From positions 1 to 6,452 of the forward strand of contig JAEYXM010000166.1 in the NCBI GenBank assembly GCA_023428465.1: 6,452 nt of DNA, in the 5' to 3' direction. This DNA comes from Actinomycetes bacterium. Its GTDB lineage: Bacteria; Actinomycetota; Actinomycetes; Actinomycetales; Cellulomonadaceae. The notes under the pieces were generated by a model. It was not told the DNA's origin and ran no database searches. It worked only from the letters and a program-made list of their open reading frames with translations. Made by a program: the position numbers and the translations under genes. Shown here piece after piece: positions 5,248-6,452 of this stretch. The stretch's first letter is position 1. Every line of letters starts with the position of its first letter.

Positions 5248-5274
5248 CGTCACATCCGGGCGCCCGGCATCGTC
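5248..5274 (+). promoter_or_regulatory. Candidate ECF41-type promoter (CGTCACA-N16-CGTC)
   Basis: CGTCACA (5248-5254) and CGTC (5271-5274) are separated by 16 bp. The known ECF41 target promoter, as I recall it from published work on this sigma group, is TGTCACA at -35 and CGTC at -10; only the first base of the -35 differs here. The pair begins one base after the tetR stop and about 55 nt before the sigma-factor start, so it would make the gene self-activating, as typical for ECF41. The 16-bp spacer contains a perfect 12-bp palindrome, CCGGGCGCCCGG (5256-5267), of unknown meaning. Confidence 0.65.
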
Positions 5275-5329
5275 AGAGGGGCACGGGGCCGCTGGGCGCA
5301 GATCCGAAGCGCGCGAGAGAGGAGCTGCC

Positions 5330-6250
5330 GTGGCTGTGGACGACGCCATGGGCGCGGGCGAGCGGGAGCCGGCGGTCGCGACCGCCTTCGAGGCCCATCG
5401 GCGCCTGCTCACGGGGCTGGCGTACCGGATGCTCGGAACACTCGCCGAGGCCGAGGACGTGGTGCAGGACGCCTGGCTCCGGCTCGCGCGTGCCGACGCG
5501 GACGCGATCGACGACCTCGGGGCGTGGCTGACGACGGTGGTCTCGCGCCTGTGCCTGGACCGGTTCCGCGCCGCGCGCGCCGTCCGCGAGACCTACGTCG
5601 GCCCGTGGCTGCCCGAGCCCGTCGTCACCGACCCCCGCGTCGCCCCCGACCCGGCCGCCGTGATCGAGGTCGACGACTCCGTGCGGCTCGCCCTCCTGGT
5701 CGTCCTCGAACGGCTCACGCCCGAGCAGCGGGTCGCGTTCGTGCTGCACGACGTGTTCGGCGTGCCCTTCGAGGACGTCGCGCGCACCCTCGGCACCACG
5801 CCGGCCGCTGCCCGTCAGCTCGCGTCCCGTGGCCGCCGGGCGGCGCGGGCGGCGGGGTCGGGCGAGGCGGTGCCGCCCGACCGCCAGGCCCGCACGCTCG
5901 AGGCGTTCCGGCGGGCCACGCTCGCGGGCGACCTCGAGGGCCTGGTGGCCGTCCTCGCGCCCGACGTCACGTGGCGGTCCGACGGCGGCGGCCTCGTGCC
6001 GGCGGCCCTGCGCCCGGTCGTCGGCGCGGAGAACGTCGCCCGCCTGCTCCTCGGCCTGGCCCAGCAGGTCGGAGAGGGTGCGGAGGTCCGCGATGTCCTC
6101 GTGAACGGCGAGCCGGGCGTCCTCGTCGTCATCGACGTCGCACCCCGCCGCGGCCCGCGGACGCTCGTCGTCCCGCACGTCGGGCCGGACGGGCGCATCC
6201 ACGTGATCGACGTCGTGCGCAGCCCCGAGAAGCTGCGCCGCGTCACCTGA
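5330..6250 (+). CDS. ECF41 (SigJ-like) RNA polymerase sigma factor with SnoaL-like C-terminal domain
   Basis: This is an extracytoplasmic-function sigma factor of 306 residues. Region 2 spans about 17-84 (LAYRMLGTLAEAEDVVQDAWLR, quoted here as LAYRMLG then AEAEDVVQDAWLR). The linker has the ECF41 signature WLPEP (93-97). Region 4 is about 115-170 (LTPEQRVAFVLHDVFGVPFEDVA). A C-terminal SnoaL-like domain (about 187-306) follows; in this group it replaces a separate anti-sigma factor and tunes activity. Group motifs DGGGK and NPDKL appear as DGGGL (218-222) and SPEKL (298-302). The start is GTG 5330, with AGGAG (5320-5324) 5 nt upstream; an in-frame upstream start at 5210 would run through tetR and is rejected. 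An ECF41-like promoter precedes it, and a carboxymuconolactone decarboxylase-like gene lies convergent 24 bp downstream, the usual ECF41 company. The signal sensed is unknown. Class assignment is strong. Confidence 0.94.
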   Translation: MAVDDAMGAGEREPAVATAFEAHRRLLTGLAYRMLGTLAEAEDVVQDAWLRLARADADAIDDLGAWLTTVVSRLCLDRFRAARAVRETYVGPWLPEPVVTDPRVAPDPAAVIEVDDSVRLALLVVLERLTPEQRVAFVLHDVFGVPFEDVARTLGTTPAAARQLASRGRRAARAAGSGEAVPPDRQARTLEAFRRATLAGDLEGLVAVLAPDVTWRSDGGGLVPAALRPVVGAENVARLLLGLAQQVGEGAEVRDVLVNGEPGVLVVIDVAPRRGPRTLVVPHVGPDGRIHVIDVVRSPEKLRRVT

Positions 6251-6274
6251 CGGACGCGTGACCCGACGGCAGGC

Positions 6275-6452
6275 TCACCCGGCCTGCGCCTCACCGGGCA
6301 CCGCCGGCAGCGGGCACGTGGCGGTGTCCGTGTAGCCCTGGGCCGTCATGCCGAGGGCGTGGTTCAGGCGCGACCGGTGGTTCTCGAGCGCGACCAGGTG
6401 CGCGAGCTCCACGACCGCGGCATCCCCGAGGTCCGCGCGCAGCGCTGCCACC
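6275..6452 (-). CDS. Carboxymuconolactone decarboxylase/AhpD-like family protein (C-terminal part)
   Basis: Only the last 58 codons are in the window; the gene continues beyond the right edge, so it is partial and not necessarily broken. The translated end includes VVELAHLVALENHRSRLNHA (quoted to 20 residues), then LGMTAQGYTDTATCPLP and a stop at 6277-6275. The VELA-x-LVALENxRxRxNHALG-x-xxQG pattern is what I recall from the C-terminal part of carboxymuconolactone decarboxylase-family proteins that sit next to ECF41 sigma genes. Such proteins are small helical AhpD-fold enzymes, some with a redox CxxC that would lie upstream, outside the window. The single visible Cys, near the C-terminus, is not that motif. 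It is convergent with the sigma gene, with 24 bp between the stops. It would be expected to have its own CGTC-type promoter off the edge. Confidence 0.8.
   Translation of the reverse strand, partial: VAALRADLGDAAVVELAHLVALENHRSRLNHALGMTAQGYTDTATCPLPAVPGEAQAG

Noticed and set aside
5245..5252. TGACGTCA, identical to the eukaryotic CRE palindrome
   Set aside because: It is formed by the tetR stop codon joined to the ECF41-like -35 (CGTCACA); the overlap explains it.
5273..6202. A 309-codon minus-strand open frame opposite the ECF sigma gene
   Set aside because: Antisense to a strongly supported gene, with low-complexity Arg/Gly/Asp composition.

Overview
The window is very GC-rich and gene-dense, with GTG and TTG starts and TAnnnT-type -10 boxes placed directly before start codons (probable leaderless transcripts). 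Protein content and gene order point to a high-GC actinobacterium. A Cellulomonas-like or other Micrococcales genome is my best guess, inferred from style and not proven. No tRNA, rRNA, CRISPR array, insertion sequence or prophage gene is visible. No stretch over 300 bases lacks a gene.

Layout. (1) Positions ~47-2561 hold the conserved actinobacterial housekeeping run yceD (DUF177) - rpmF (L32) - rnc (RNase III) - mutM (Fpg glycosylase), all on the + strand and tightly spaced; rnc and mutM overlap by one base. A candidate promoter (TTGGGC-N17-TAGCAT) precedes the run. (2) Positions 2564-3264 hold a NarL/FixJ-family response regulator resembling DevR/DosR, with no sensor kinase beside it. Its start region carries a perfect inverted repeat (CCTAGGC-GTT-GCCTAGG) overlapping its probable -10 box. 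(3) Positions 3295-4566, on the - strand, encode a cytoplasmic GH13 alpha-amylase-family enzyme, convergent with the regulator across a 30-bp hairpin. (4) A divergent TetR-family repressor gene starts at 4636. The 69-bp gap between the GH13 and tetR starts contains two tandem copies of a 19-bp palindrome (TAGTGA-N7-TCACTA), spaced 23 bp apart and covering the predicted promoters of both genes. (5) Positions 5248-6250 hold an ECF41/SigJ-type sigma factor with a SnoaL-like C-terminal domain, preceded by a promoter-like pair (CGTCACA-N16-CGTC) resembling the ECF41 target promoter. (6) Positions 6275-6452, on the - strand, hold the C-terminal end of a carboxymuconolactone decarboxylase/AhpD-like protein, the classic genomic partner of ECF41 sigma factors. 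It is cut by the window edge.

Together: a ribosome/RNA-processing/DNA-repair block is followed by three separate regulatory modules: an orphan response regulator, a TetR-controlled glucan enzyme, and an apparently self-activating ECF41-CMD module. The most interesting material is in the short intergenic regions, where operator-like and promoter-like signals are unusually clear. I see no wholly new gene system here.
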